From Streptomyces triticisoli (GTDB lineage Bacteria; Actinomycetota; Actinomycetes; Streptomycetales; Streptomycetaceae), in NCBI RefSeq assembly GCF_003270085.1, contig NZ_QFDQ01000029.1, positions 1 to 64,000 of the forward strand: 64,000 nucleotides of DNA, read 5' to 3'. Positions 9,878 to 17,212 of the stretch are shown piece after piece; the first letter of the stretch is position 1, and each line of letters begins with the position of its first letter. The notes below the pieces were generated by a model. The model saw only the letters and a list, made by a program, of their open reading frames with translations, was not told the origin of the DNA and made no database searches. Position numbers and translations under genes: made by a program.

Positions 9878-11107
9878 TTAACTGACGAGCGCATCCGGCT
9901 TGCCCTTGCTGCGCGGCCGTTCCTCGACCATCTTGCCCCAGACGATCATCCGGTACGTGCTGGTGAACTCCGGCGTGCAGGTGGTCAGCGTGATGTAGCG
10001 GCCGGGCTTGGTGAAGCCCGAACCCTTCGGGACGGGGTCGAGGACACCGATGTTGGCCGGCGACGTCACCGGCAGTATCGACGCCATCTTGTAGACGAAG
10101 TACGTGTCCTGCGTCTCGACGACGATCGGGTCGCCCGGCGAGAGCCTGTTGATGTACCGGAACGGCTCGCCGTGCGTGTTGCGGTGGCCCGCGAGCCCGA
10201 AGTTGCCCGTCTTCGCCTCCGGCATCGCCGTGCTGAGGCCACCCTCCGCATAGTGCCCGACCATGCCCTTGTCCAGCACCTTCGACTTGCTGATGCCTTC
10301 CGCGACCGGCACCACCACGTCCAGCTTCGGAATGTGCAGAAGGGCGAAGCCCTGCCCCGGCTCGAACGTCCCCGGGTTCCGCTTGCCGCTCGCCCAGTCG
10401 TTCTGCAACTGGCTCGCCTCACTGCCCGCCTGGGCCTGTGCCCGCACGTTCGTCCACCACAGCTGGTAGGTGACGAAGAGCAGCATCACCACACCCGTGG
10501 TGATGAACATCTCACCGATGACCCGGCTGACGACGACACCCGGGCTCGCCCTGCGCGCCCGTGCCTGCCGACGCGCCTCCACCCGCGACAGCGGCGCGGA
10601 CGGCCGGTCCGCCGGCCTGTCCTCCTCCGGCCCCGTCTCCGCGGCGGACCCACTGCGGCCGTGACGGCGCCTGGCCGCCTTTCTGCGGGCCGCACGCCCA
10701 CCCCCCGGAGGTCCAGTGGCCCCCGCGGCCGAAAACTCGCCAGGCGGCGGATCCGGGATCCGCAGCGCCATCGTCTCCTCGTCGACGACAGGCGGAGCGG
10801 GGTGCGGAACGGAATGCGGGGCGGAATGCTGCGGCCCGGGCTGTGCGTATGCCGTCACCGCGTCACCGGCCGGCTCGTACGGCACCCCCGCCGACCCCGC
10901 CCGGGTCGCCCCCGGGTCCGCGTAAGGGTCCGCGTAAGGATCCGCGTAGGGGTCCGCGTAGGGGTCCGCGTAAGGATCCGCGTACGGCCCCTGAGGCACG
11001 CCCTGCGCCCCCGCGCCGCCGTACCACTCCCCGAACGTACCCGGCTCCCCATACGGCTGCTGCCCGTACGAGGTGTCCGTCTCGCGCTCGGGGCGCAGCG
11101 CGGTCAC
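9878..11107 (-). CDS. srtE1: Class E sortase with long repeat-rich N-terminus (SrtE1-like)
   Basis: 409 aa from a GTG at 11107 whose first bases overlap the stop of the upstream pabA-like gene (GTGA), suggesting coupling. The cytoplasmic N-terminus (~190 residues) is low complexity and includes six PYAD repeats. A membrane helix (VIGEMFITTGVVMLLFVTY) precedes the sortase domain with His in LAGHRNTHG, Cys in TLTTCTPEF and Arg in STYRMIVWG. It should anchor LAxTG proteins to the wall together with the neighbouring sortase. A longer frame starting at 11173 would overlap the pabA-like gene by 70 bases and is less likely. Confidence 0.9.
   Translation of the reverse strand: MTALRPERETDTSYGQQPYGEPGTFGEWYGGAGAQGVPQGPYADPYADPYADPYADPYADPYADPGATRAGSAGVPYEPAGDAVTAYAQPGPQHSAPHSVPHPAPPVVDEETMALRIPDPPPGEFSAAGATGPPGGGRAARRKAARRRHGRSGSAAETGPEEDRPADRPSAPLSRVEARRQARARRASPGVVVSRVIGEMFITTGVVMLLFVTYQLWWTNVRAQAQAGSEASQLQNDWASGKRNPGTFEPGQGFALLHIPKLDVVVPVAEGISKSKVLDKGMVGHYAEGGLSTAMPEAKTGNFGLAGHRNTHGEPFRYINRLSPGDPIVVETQDTYFVYKMASILPVTSPANIGVLDPVPKGSGFTKPGRYITLTTCTPEFTSTYRMIVWGKMVEERPRSKGKPDALVS
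10914..10985. repeat. 12-bp tandem repeat in the sortase N-terminus
   Basis: Six near-identical 12-base units (consensus GGGTCCGCGTAA on the plus strand) encode Pro-Tyr-Ala-Asp repeats in the cytoplasmic tail of the larger sortase. Units differ mainly at AAG/GGG positions. Such arrays change copy number easily. Confidence 0.9.
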
Positions 11108-11742
11108 GCCGTGGCCCTGCCCACCACCGGGGCCAGCCCCGCCGATCTCGCCACGGCCCCCTCGTCGCCGCACTCCACCAGCCAGTTGGCCAGCATCCGG
11201 TGCCCGTGCTCGGTCAGCACCGACTCGGGATGGAACTGCACACCCTCCACGGGGAGTTCACGATGCCGCAGCCCCATGATGATGCCGTCGGGCGTACGCG
11301 CCGTCACCTCCAGCTCCGCGGGCACGGTCGCGGGCTCGGCGGCCAGCGAGTGATAGCGGGTCGCCGTGAACGGGGAGGGCAGACCGGCGAAGACGCCCTT
11401 GCCCCCGTGCTCCACCGGCGAGGTCTTGCCGTGCAGCAGCTCGGGCGCGCGGTCCACCACACCGCCGTACGCCACCTGCATCGACTGCATGCCCAGACAC
11501 ACCCCGAAGACCGGAACACCGGTAGCGGCACAGTGACGGACCATCTCCACACAGACACCGGCCTGCTCGGGCGTGCCCGGACCCGGCGAGAGCAGCACCC
11601 CGTCGAAGCCGTCCTGGGCGTGCGCCGTCGACACCTCGTCGTTGCGCAGCACCTCGCACTCGGCCCCCAACTGGTACAGGTACTGGACCAGGTTGAAGAC
11701 GAAGCTGTCGTAGTTGTCGACGACGAGAATCCGCGCGCTCAC
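11104..11742 (-). CDS. PabA/TrpG-like class I glutamine amidotransferase
   Basis: 212 aa from a GTG at 11742. Complete class I amidotransferase: oxyanion region SPGPGTPEQAG, nucleophile Cys in FGVCLGMQSM, and His/Glu in VQFHPESV. It releases ammonia from glutamine for an aminotransferring synthase such as anthranilate or aminodeoxychorismate synthase. No PabB/TrpE partner is in the window, so the partner is unknown. Start and stop overlap the flanking genes by four bases each, linking the 53-aa membrane peptide, this enzyme and the large sortase in one translationally coupled unit. Confidence 0.85.
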   Translation of the reverse strand: MSARILVVDNYDSFVFNLVQYLYQLGAECEVLRNDEVSTAHAQDGFDGVLLSPGPGTPEQAGVCVEMVRHCAATGVPVFGVCLGMQSMQVAYGGVVDRAPELLHGKTSPVEHGGKGVFAGLPSPFTATRYHSLAAEPATVPAELEVTARTPDGIIMGLRHRELPVEGVQFHPESVLTEHGHRMLANWLVECGDEGAVARSAGLAPVVGRATA

Positions 11743-11900
11743 TGGTTGTCCACCGTCACATCGTTGAAGGGAAGCAGCGGTTCGGCCCACGGGAAGACGT
11801 ACTGGAACAGGGCGTAGACCACAGCCAGGACCAGCACCAGTGAGATCAGCGCCTTCACCCACGCGTTCCCCGGCAGATGCCGCCAGATCCAGCCGTACAT
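11739..11900 (-). CDS. Small single-pass membrane protein, 53 aa
   Basis: Starts MYGWIWRHLPGNAW, has one hydrophobic helix (KALISLVLVLAVVYALFQYV) and ends VTVDNQ. The ATG is at 11900; the TGA overlaps the GTG start of the pabA-like gene. The tight overlap and a helix flanked by Trp-rich ends support a real gene too short for most ORF callers. Function unknown; position next to sortases suggests a membrane role. Streptomyces carry a similar small gene here as far as I recall. Confidence 0.75.
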   Translation of the reverse strand: MYGWIWRHLPGNAWVKALISLVLVLAVVYALFQYVFPWAEPLLPFNDVTVDNQ

Positions 11901-12004
11901 GCCGTCCCTTCCGTCTCCCCCGGCACCAGACTCACGCCGTACACCACCAGACTAACGGCGCGGCGCCCAAGGTTTCGCTGCCTTCACGCGGCCGGACCGC
12001 TCCG

Positions 12005-12784
12005 CTACTCCACGGGCTTCGCGTAGTGCAGGTCCACTGTGCCCGAGTAGCCCGGAAGAGTCACCGTCCCCTCGTCGGTGACCTTCCAGCCGAGGCCGTA
12101 GACGTTGACGTACACCATGTAGTTCTGGATCGCCGGGGAGTCGGCGAGCGCCTTGCGCAGCTTCTCCGGGTCGCCGACCGCCGTGATCCTGTACGGCGGT
12201 GAGTACACGCGGCCCTGAAGGATCAGCGTGTTGCCCACGCAGCGCACCGCGCTGGTGGAGATCAGCCGTTGGTCCATGACCTTGATGCCCTGGGCGCCGC
12301 CGTTCCACAGCGCGTTGACCACGGCCTGGAGGTCCTGCTGGTGGATCACCAGGTAGTCGGGCTGCGGCTCGGGGTAACCGGGGAGTTTCGCGGTGGCGTC
12401 CGGCGGGGCGTCGTCGAGGGTGACCGTGATCGCCCTGCCTTTGAGCTTCTGCGTGCCCGCGCTCTTCTCCAGGCCGGCGAGCCTGTCGCCCCGGGCCTTG
12501 CCGTCGCCGTCGCCGCGCCGGGCGAGGGACTCGATGTCGTCGCGCAGGGCCGCGTTGGACTCGTCCAGTTCCTTGTTCTTGCGGCTGCGCTCCTGGACGA
12601 GGTCGGACAGCTTCAGCAGGGACGCGTCCGTGCGGATGTTGGTGCCCTTGGCCGTGTTGAAACTGGTGAAGAAGATGAGCCCGGCGAGGGCGAAGACGGC
12701 CGCGGTGAGGATCCGCACGGGCCTCAGGCGGCGCGAGCGGGCCGGTCCGTCACCCGTCGCGGGGAAGTCGGCGGAATTGCTCAA
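12005..12784 (-). CDS. DUF881 family protein
   Basis: 259 aa. A short cytoplasmic N-terminus, one membrane helix (VRILTAAVFALAGLIFFTSF), a predicted coiled coil (LVQERSRKNKELDESNAALR) and the extracytoplasmic DUF881 domain with GRAITVTLDDAP, LVIHQQDLQAVVNALW and NTLILQGRVYSPPY. DUF881 proteins are common near division genes in Gram-positive bacteria; their biochemical role is not settled. It is divergent from crgA, 141 bases away. About 100 bases separate it from the small membrane protein downstream. Confidence 0.85.
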   Translation of the reverse strand: MSNSADFPATGDGPARSRRLRPVRILTAAVFALAGLIFFTSFNTAKGTNIRTDASLLKLSDLVQERSRKNKELDESNAALRDDIESLARRGDGDGKARGDRLAGLEKSAGTQKLKGRAITVTLDDAPPDATAKLPGYPEPQPDYLVIHQQDLQAVVNALWNGGAQGIKVMDQRLISTSAVRCVGNTLILQGRVYSPPYRITAVGDPEKLRKALADSPAIQNYMVYVNVYGLGWKVTDEGTVTLPGYSGTVDLHYAKPVE

Positions 12785-12925
12785 CGTACCCTTATCTCCT
12801 TCTGCGCCGCGGAAGCACTACGCTAACGGACGCCCGGGAGAGTACTCAGTGTCCCCTTGTACGCTGCCCCGGAGCCAGCCCAGTTCCCTGCGCGGCCACG
12901 CAGCGCATCGACAGGAGAGACCCTC

Positions 12926-13180
12926 GTGCCGAAGTCACGTATCCGCAAGAAGGCCGACTACACCCCGCCGCCCGCCAAGCAGCCCGCGAGCATCAAGCTG
13001 GAGAACCGCAGCTGGGTGGCGCCCGTCATGCTGGCCATGTTCCTCATCGGTCTGGCCTGGATCGTCGTCTTCTATGTGACCGACGGCTCACTGCCCATCG
13101 ACGCCCTGGGCAACTGGAACATCGTGGTGGGCTTCGGCTTCATCGCCGCCGGATTCGCCGTCTCCACGCAGTGGAAGTGA
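12926..13180 (+). CDS. crgA: Cell division protein CrgA
   Basis: 84 aa from a GTG at 12926 with AGGAGA upstream. Basic N-terminus ([15 protein letters not shown]) and two transmembrane helices ([19 protein letters not shown] and [17 protein letters not shown]), the exact size and layout of Streptomyces CrgA. CrgA interferes with FtsZ ring assembly and controls sporulation septation timing; in mycobacteria it binds several divisome proteins. The longer frame from 12857 lacks family similarity at its start. A DnaA-box cluster follows the gene. Confidence 0.96.
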   Translation: MPKSRIRKKADYTPPPAKQPASIKLENRSWVAPVMLAMFLIGLAWIVVFYVTDGSLPIDALGNWNIVVGFGFIAAGFAVSTQWK

Positions 13181-13227
13181 CGTCGGCTTCCCGGTGACCA
13201 CAGCTCTGCCCACAGCTGTTCGCTGAG

Positions 13228-13432
13228 TTATCCACAGGTCGGCGTAAAGCGTCCACAGGGAACTGGGGAAAAGCCCCGATCTGTGGATAACCTTTCCGCC
13301 GTTGACGCCCGTACGACTGTCACACCACCCCCCGACACCCCCGCCCCCTCCCTGACCTGCACAAACGCAGGCGGCAGGGGGCACGCTTGTTCCCACAGGC
13401 TATGCACAAGATTCGCCACCGTCTGTGGACAA
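13228..13432. promoter_or_regulatory. DnaA-box cluster between crgA and the rhomboid gene
   Basis: Three perfect boxes: TTATCCACA at 13228-13236, its inverse at 13282-13290, and the inverse of TTGTCCACA at 13424-13432. A degenerate box, GCGTCCACA, lies at 13249-13257. They occupy the 283-base gap between crgA and the convergent rhomboid gene, about 18 kb from oriC. DnaA-box clusters around oriC that titrate DnaA (H69, H24, D78) have been described in S. coelicolor; whether this is one of them cannot be told from sequence. Confidence 0.7.
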
Positions 13433-13463
13433 CGGTAGGGCCGCGGGGTTTCCGGCCGTGGTC

Positions 13464-14390
13464 TCAGGTGAGCTGAGCCGTTCTGAGCAGCGCCAGCACC
13501 ACGACGACCGCCAGCACCAGCGCACAGGTCCCGTACTGCACCAGGGTCCGCCGCTCGCGCGGGGCGTGGACCATCGCGTACCCGATGACCGCGCCGGCGA
13601 CCAGGCCGCCGATGTGGGCCTGCCAGGCGATGTTCATGCCCGGGCTGAAGGTGAAGATCAGGTTGATCGCCAGCAGGATGATGATCGGCCGCATGTCGTA
13701 GTTGAGCCGGCGCATCAGCACGGCGGTGGCGCCGAACAGGCCGAAGATGGCGCCGGAGGCGCCGAGCGAGGGCTGGCTCGGGGACTCGAGCAGATACGTC
13801 AGCGCGCCGCCCGCGAGGCCGGAGACGAAGTACAGCGCGAGGTAGCGCGCCCGGCCGAGGGCCGCTTCCAGGGGGCCGCCCAGCCACCACAGGCCCAGCA
13901 TGTTGAAGGCGATGTGCCAGATCTCCTTGTGGGTGAACATCGAGGTCACCAGGCGGTACCACTCGCCGCCCGCGAGGCCCGTGGTGGGCGTGAACGGCGG
14001 CGGCGGCCACGCGCCGAGCAGGACCAGGTACTGCAGGAGCGAGGAGTCGGCGTGGACCGCGATGAACACCGAGACGTTGATCCCGATGAGGATCTTGGTG
14101 AGCAGGCGGGGGTCGGCGGTCACGGTGCCGCCGGCCAGGGTGCGGGGCCGGTTCGCGGCGGGCGCGTGGCCGGTGCCGGAGCCGCTGCGGACGCAGTCCG
14201 GGCACTGGAAGCCCACGGAGGCGTTCACCATGCACTCGGGGCAGATCGCCCGGTCGCAGCGGGTGCAGCGGATGCCGGTCTCGCGGTCCGGGTGGCGGTG
14301 GCAGGTGGGCAGGCGGTGGGCGTCCTGCGGGCCCTGCCCCGTCGGGTCCTGCCCCGTCGGGCCCTGCGTGCTGCCTGCTGCCTGGTCCAT
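13464..14390 (-). CDS. Rhomboid family intramembrane serine protease with zinc-ribbon N-terminus
   Basis: 308 aa from the ATG at 14390 (GAGGGG upstream). Residues ~25-65 form a B-box-like Cys-rich region (CHRHPDRETGIRCTRC, CPECMV, CPDC). Six to seven membrane helices follow with rhomboid signatures: HIAFNMLGLWWLGGPLE, catalytic Ser in GASGAIFG, and His in AHIGGLVAGAVIG. Rhomboids cut transmembrane proteins within the membrane; the substrate here is unknown. It shares the strand with the cyclophilin gene upstream, but a hairpin separates them. Confidence 0.9.
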   Translation of the reverse strand: MDQAAGSTQGPTGQDPTGQGPQDAHRLPTCHRHPDRETGIRCTRCDRAICPECMVNASVGFQCPDCVRSGSGTGHAPAANRPRTLAGGTVTADPRLLTKILIGINVSVFIAVHADSSLLQYLVLLGAWPPPPFTPTTGLAGGEWYRLVTSMFTHKEIWHIAFNMLGLWWLGGPLEAALGRARYLALYFVSGLAGGALTYLLESPSQPSLGASGAIFGLFGATAVLMRRLNYDMRPIIILLAINLIFTFSPGMNIAWQAHIGGLVAGAVIGYAMVHAPRERRTLVQYGTCALVLAVVVVLALLRTAQLT

Positions 14391-14449
14391 GGGGGTCCCC
14401 TCGATTCGTCGTGGGCGGTGCGCGGCTGCGGCTCCTTCGGGCAAGGCAC

Positions 14450-14481
14450 CGCCCCGCTCATCCTTACGGACGAGCGGGGCG
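14450..14481 (-). terminator. Terminator after ppiA
   Basis: Stem CGCCCCGCTC / GAGCGGGGCG with a 12-base loop, 50 bases after the cyclophilin stop and before the rhomboid start. Confidence 0.7.
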
Positions 14482-14531
14482 ATTGGTTCCCTCGAGTTCC
14501 CTCGGGGAGTCGTCGGTCCGGGCCCTCGGGC

Positions 14532-15065
14532 TCAGCCTTCGCGGGTCTCGACGACGACGGACTCGATGACGACGTCGTCGACGGGACGGTCGGTGCGCGG
14601 GTTGGTCTGCGTGGTCGCGATGGAGTCGACGACCTTCTGACTGGCCGGGTCGGTGACCTCGCCGAAGATGGTGTGCTTGCGGTTCAGCCAGGTCGTCGCG
14701 GCGACGGTGACGAAGAACTGCGAGCCGTTGGTCCCCGGGCCGGCGTTGGCCATCGCCAGCAGGTAGGGCCTGTCGAAGGAGAGGTCCGGGTGGAACTCGT
14801 CCTTGAACTGGTAGCCGGGACCGCCGGTGCCGTTGCCCAGCGGGTCACCGCCCTGGATCATGAAACCGCTGATCACCCGGTGGAAGACCGTGCCGTCGTA
14901 GAGCTTCGCCGTGGATTTCTCGCCGGTGGCGGGGTGGGTCCACTCGCGCTCGCCCTTGGCGAGCTCGACAAAGTTCCGGACCGTCTCGGGGGCATGGTTC
15001 GGCAGGAGCCGGACCTCGATGTCGCCGCGGTTGGTCTTCAGGGTGGCGTAGAGCTGCTCAGCCAC
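14532..15065 (-). CDS. ppiA: Cyclophilin-type peptidyl-prolyl isomerase
   Basis: 177 aa, no signal peptide, so cytoplasmic. Catalytic cyclophilin features: FHRVISGFMIQGGDP with the key Arg and Phe, GPGTNGSQFFVT and WLNRKHTIFGEV. It speeds cis/trans isomerisation of prolyl bonds. A 433-base gap upstream separates it from the divergent DUF5324 gene and should hold its promoter. Confidence 0.95.
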   Translation of the reverse strand: MAEQLYATLKTNRGDIEVRLLPNHAPETVRNFVELAKGEREWTHPATGEKSTAKLYDGTVFHRVISGFMIQGGDPLGNGTGGPGYQFKDEFHPDLSFDRPYLLAMANAGPGTNGSQFFVTVAATTWLNRKHTIFGEVTDPASQKVVDSIATTQTNPRTDRPVDDVVIESVVVETREG

Positions 15066-15498
15066 GATCTGCCTTCCGTTGTCTTCCTGTAACTCCCCGA
15101 TCCTCGCACGGCCTGCGCCGTGCGTCGCCCGGCGGTGGTTTCCGGACGGACATTCGCCGGATTCGGTTGCGCGGCACCCGGCCGGTCCTCCCGGGTCGGG
15201 AGCGCGGCGCGACGATCCGTGGCATTGTCGACGAAAAGACCCTATTGCTCCGCACCCATCCGATTGATCTGATGTATCCGATCCATCCGATCAACCTGTT
15301 TTACCCGCTATCGCATGATCCGCCATCGCACGTGATCGTCTCGCGGCGGGCTCCTGACCGGAAGGGCCGCTGTGGTCGCCGAAGTCATGGCCCGTGACCC
15401 GGATGCCCGTCATCACATGCCCCCGGGCGCGTGGACAGGCATGATCCGTAAAAGGGTGGAAAGTCGAAATACCGTACGCCACCGAGGAGGAGGAACCC
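15066..15498. promoter_or_regulatory. Divergent intergenic region with four 9-bp iterons
   Basis: This 433-base gap separates the divergent ppiA and DUF5324 genes. It contains four head-to-tail 9-mers at 15258-15293: ATCCGATTG, ATCTGATGT, ATCCGATCC, ATCCGATCA (consensus ATCCGATNN). An inverted pair TTGATC/GATCAA frames them (15264-15269, 15289-15294). The stretch is locally AT-rich for this genome. Helically phased repeats in a divergent promoter suggest an operator for an unidentified regulator. No gene was found here. Confidence 0.55.
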
Positions 15499-16212
15499 GT
15501 GACCCGCATCGACAGCGTGCGCGCCGCGACCGGCTCGGCGAAGGACAGCGTGCTGCACGCCGCGGAAGTGGTGGCGCCCTACGCCGACACGGCCAAGGAG
15601 AGGGCCGCGCACTACGCACACGAGGCACGCGTACGGCTCGCGCCGAAGGTGTCGCTGGCCGCCGACCAGGCCCGCGTCCAGTACGGCGCCCATGTCGCAC
15701 CCCGGCTGGAGCAGGCTCGTGCGCAGGCCATGGCCCATGTGCCGCCCAAGGTCGACCTGGCCGCCCAGCAGGCGGCCGAACGGACGCGTAGGGCCGCCCG
15801 GCAGGCCGCCGAGTATTCCCGGCCGAGGATCGAGCATGCGAGGGCCGCGGCGGGGCCGGTCGCGGACGAGGCCGCCGCGCGCGGTGCCGCCGCGCTGGTC
15901 GCGCTGCGCGGTCAGGTCCCGGCACGGAAGATCCAGAAGCTGGCCCGCAGGCAGCAGCGGCGGTGCCGGGCGGGCCGTGTCGCGAGGATGTTCGCGGTGG
16001 CGGGCGTGCTCGCCGGTGGTGCCTTCGCCGCCTGGAAGTGGTGGGACAAGCAGGCCAACCCCGACTGGCTGGTGGAACCGCCGGCCGCCACGGAGGTGCC
16101 CGAGTCCGGTGGGCTGGCCTCGGTCGACGGCAGCGGCCAGTCCGTACTGGACCCGGAGGTCCAGGCGAAGCAGGCCCAGGAGGAGGCGGCTCGCCGCGAC
16201 GAACGCGGCTGA
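15499..16212 (+). CDS. DUF5324 family protein
   Basis: 237 aa, GTG start with GGAGGAGG upstream. The first ~160 residues are Ala/Arg/Lys/Glu-rich amphipathic helix (KERAAHYAHEARVRLAPKV, repeated LAxQxA segments), resembling apolipoprotein- or LEA-like helices. A membrane helix (MFAVAGVLAGGAFAAWKWW) precedes a short acidic tail. No enzymatic motif. The family is actinobacterial and of unknown function. A hairpin follows at 16252. Confidence 0.8.
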   Translation: MTRIDSVRAATGSAKDSVLHAAEVVAPYADTAKERAAHYAHEARVRLAPKVSLAADQARVQYGAHVAPRLEQARAQAMAHVPPKVDLAAQQAAERTRRAARQAAEYSRPRIEHARAAAGPVADEAAARGAAALVALRGQVPARKIQKLARRQQRRCRAGRVARMFAVAGVLAGGAFAAWKWWDKQANPDWLVEPPAATEVPESGGLASVDGSGQSVLDPEVQAKQAQEEAARRDERG

Positions 16213-16251
16213 CCGCCTCCCGGTGGCGCGGCCATCGGCCGACGAGGCACG

Positions 16252-16297
16252 AAGCAGCTCCTCCTGATCCGTTCCCCGGATCGGGGGAGCTGCTTTC
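16252..16297. terminator. Terminator between DUF5324 gene and tRNA-Ala
   Basis: Stem AAGCAGCTCC / GGAGCTGCTT with an inner GATCC...GGATC hairpin, followed by TTC on the plus strand. It lies between the convergent DUF5324 and tRNA genes and could serve both. Confidence 0.75.
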
Positions 16298-16336
16298 TCG
16301 CGTCCACGTCCGTGCCCACGGCCGTGTCCGTGTCCG

Positions 16337-16409
16337 TGGAGCCTAGGGGAGTCGAACCCCTGACATCTGCCATGCAAAGACAGCGCTCTACCAACTGAGC
16401 TAAGGCCCC
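16337..16409 (-). tRNA. tRNA-Ala (anticodon TGC)
   Basis: 73 nt on the minus strand: acceptor GGGGCCT pairs with AGGCTCC, D arm TTAGCTCAGTTGGTAGAGC, anticodon stem CTGTC/GGCAG around TTTGCAT, T arm with GGTTCGACTCC. The discriminator is A and CCA is not encoded. Confidence 0.97.
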
Positions 16410-16591
16410 GGAAGAGGAGCATCCGGCCGGACATCGGGCTGCCGGTCGGGTGCCGCAGACCAGAGTACCGGGTCACCCCCCGGATCCCGCAAAAGGATTG
16501 GGGGTCCCCGTGGCCGACCACTCTCCGTAAGATGCTCGGCGTGGTTCGCTACAGCGAACCTCGGTACCCGGGGAAGCGATGGGGAGACGCA

Positions 16592-17140
16592 ATGGACGCC
16601 GCACAGCAGGAAGCGACCGCAAGAGCGCGGGAACTGCAGCGGAACTGGTACGGGGAGCCGTTGGGGGCGCTCTTCCGCAAGCTCATAGATGATCTCGGGC
16701 TCAACCAGGCCCGGCTGGCGGGGGTGCTGGGGTTGTCCGCGCCGATGCTGTCGCAGCTGATGAGCGGCCAGCGCGCGAAGATCGGCAACCCGGCGGTGGT
16801 GCAGCGGGTGCAGCTGCTGCAGGAGCTGGCGGGGCAGGTGGCGGACGGCAGCGTCAGCGCGGCCGAGGCCACCGAGCGCATGGAGGAGATCAAGCGGTCG
16901 CAGGGTGGCTCGGTGCTCAGCAACACCACGCAGTCGACGAACAGTTCGGGGGCGCCGACGGTCAAGCGGGTGGTCCGCGAGATCCAGTCGCTGCTGCGCT
17001 CGGTCGCGGCGGCCGGTGACATCATCGACGCGGCGAACGTCCTGGCCCCGACCCACCCCGAACTGGCGGAGTTCCTCCGGGTGTACGGCGCGGGCCGCAC
17101 CTCGGACGCGGTCGTGCACTACCAGACCCACCAGAACTGA
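16592..17140 (+). CDS. Helix-turn-helix DNA-binding protein
   Basis: 182 aa from the ATG at 16592 (GGGGAG upstream; an in-frame ATG at 16532 is less likely). An XRE-like HTH lies near residues 25-65: KLIDDLGLNQARLAGVLGLS then APMLSQLMSGQR. The C-terminal half (VKRVVREIQSLLRSVAAAGD) is helical and may form dimers. It precedes a Ser/Thr kinase by 72 bases on the same strand, so the two may be co-expressed. Target genes are unknown. Confidence 0.8.
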   Translation: MDAAQQEATARARELQRNWYGEPLGALFRKLIDDLGLNQARLAGVLGLSAPMLSQLMSGQRAKIGNPAVVQRVQLLQELAGQVADGSVSAAEATERMEEIKRSQGGSVLSNTTQSTNSSGAPTVKRVVREIQSLLRSVAAAGDIIDAANVLAPTHPELAEFLRVYGAGRTSDAVVHYQTHQN

Positions 17141-17212
17141 CCCGGCGGGGGCCGTGTCCCCCCGCCGGGGAGGACACGGGGGTGGCCGCAGGGGGAGGAG
17201 CGACGCACAGCC

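Noticed and set aside
10914..10985. Possible CRISPR or iteron array
   Set aside because: Units are contiguous and in frame with the sortase coding sequence, so it is a coding microsatellite.
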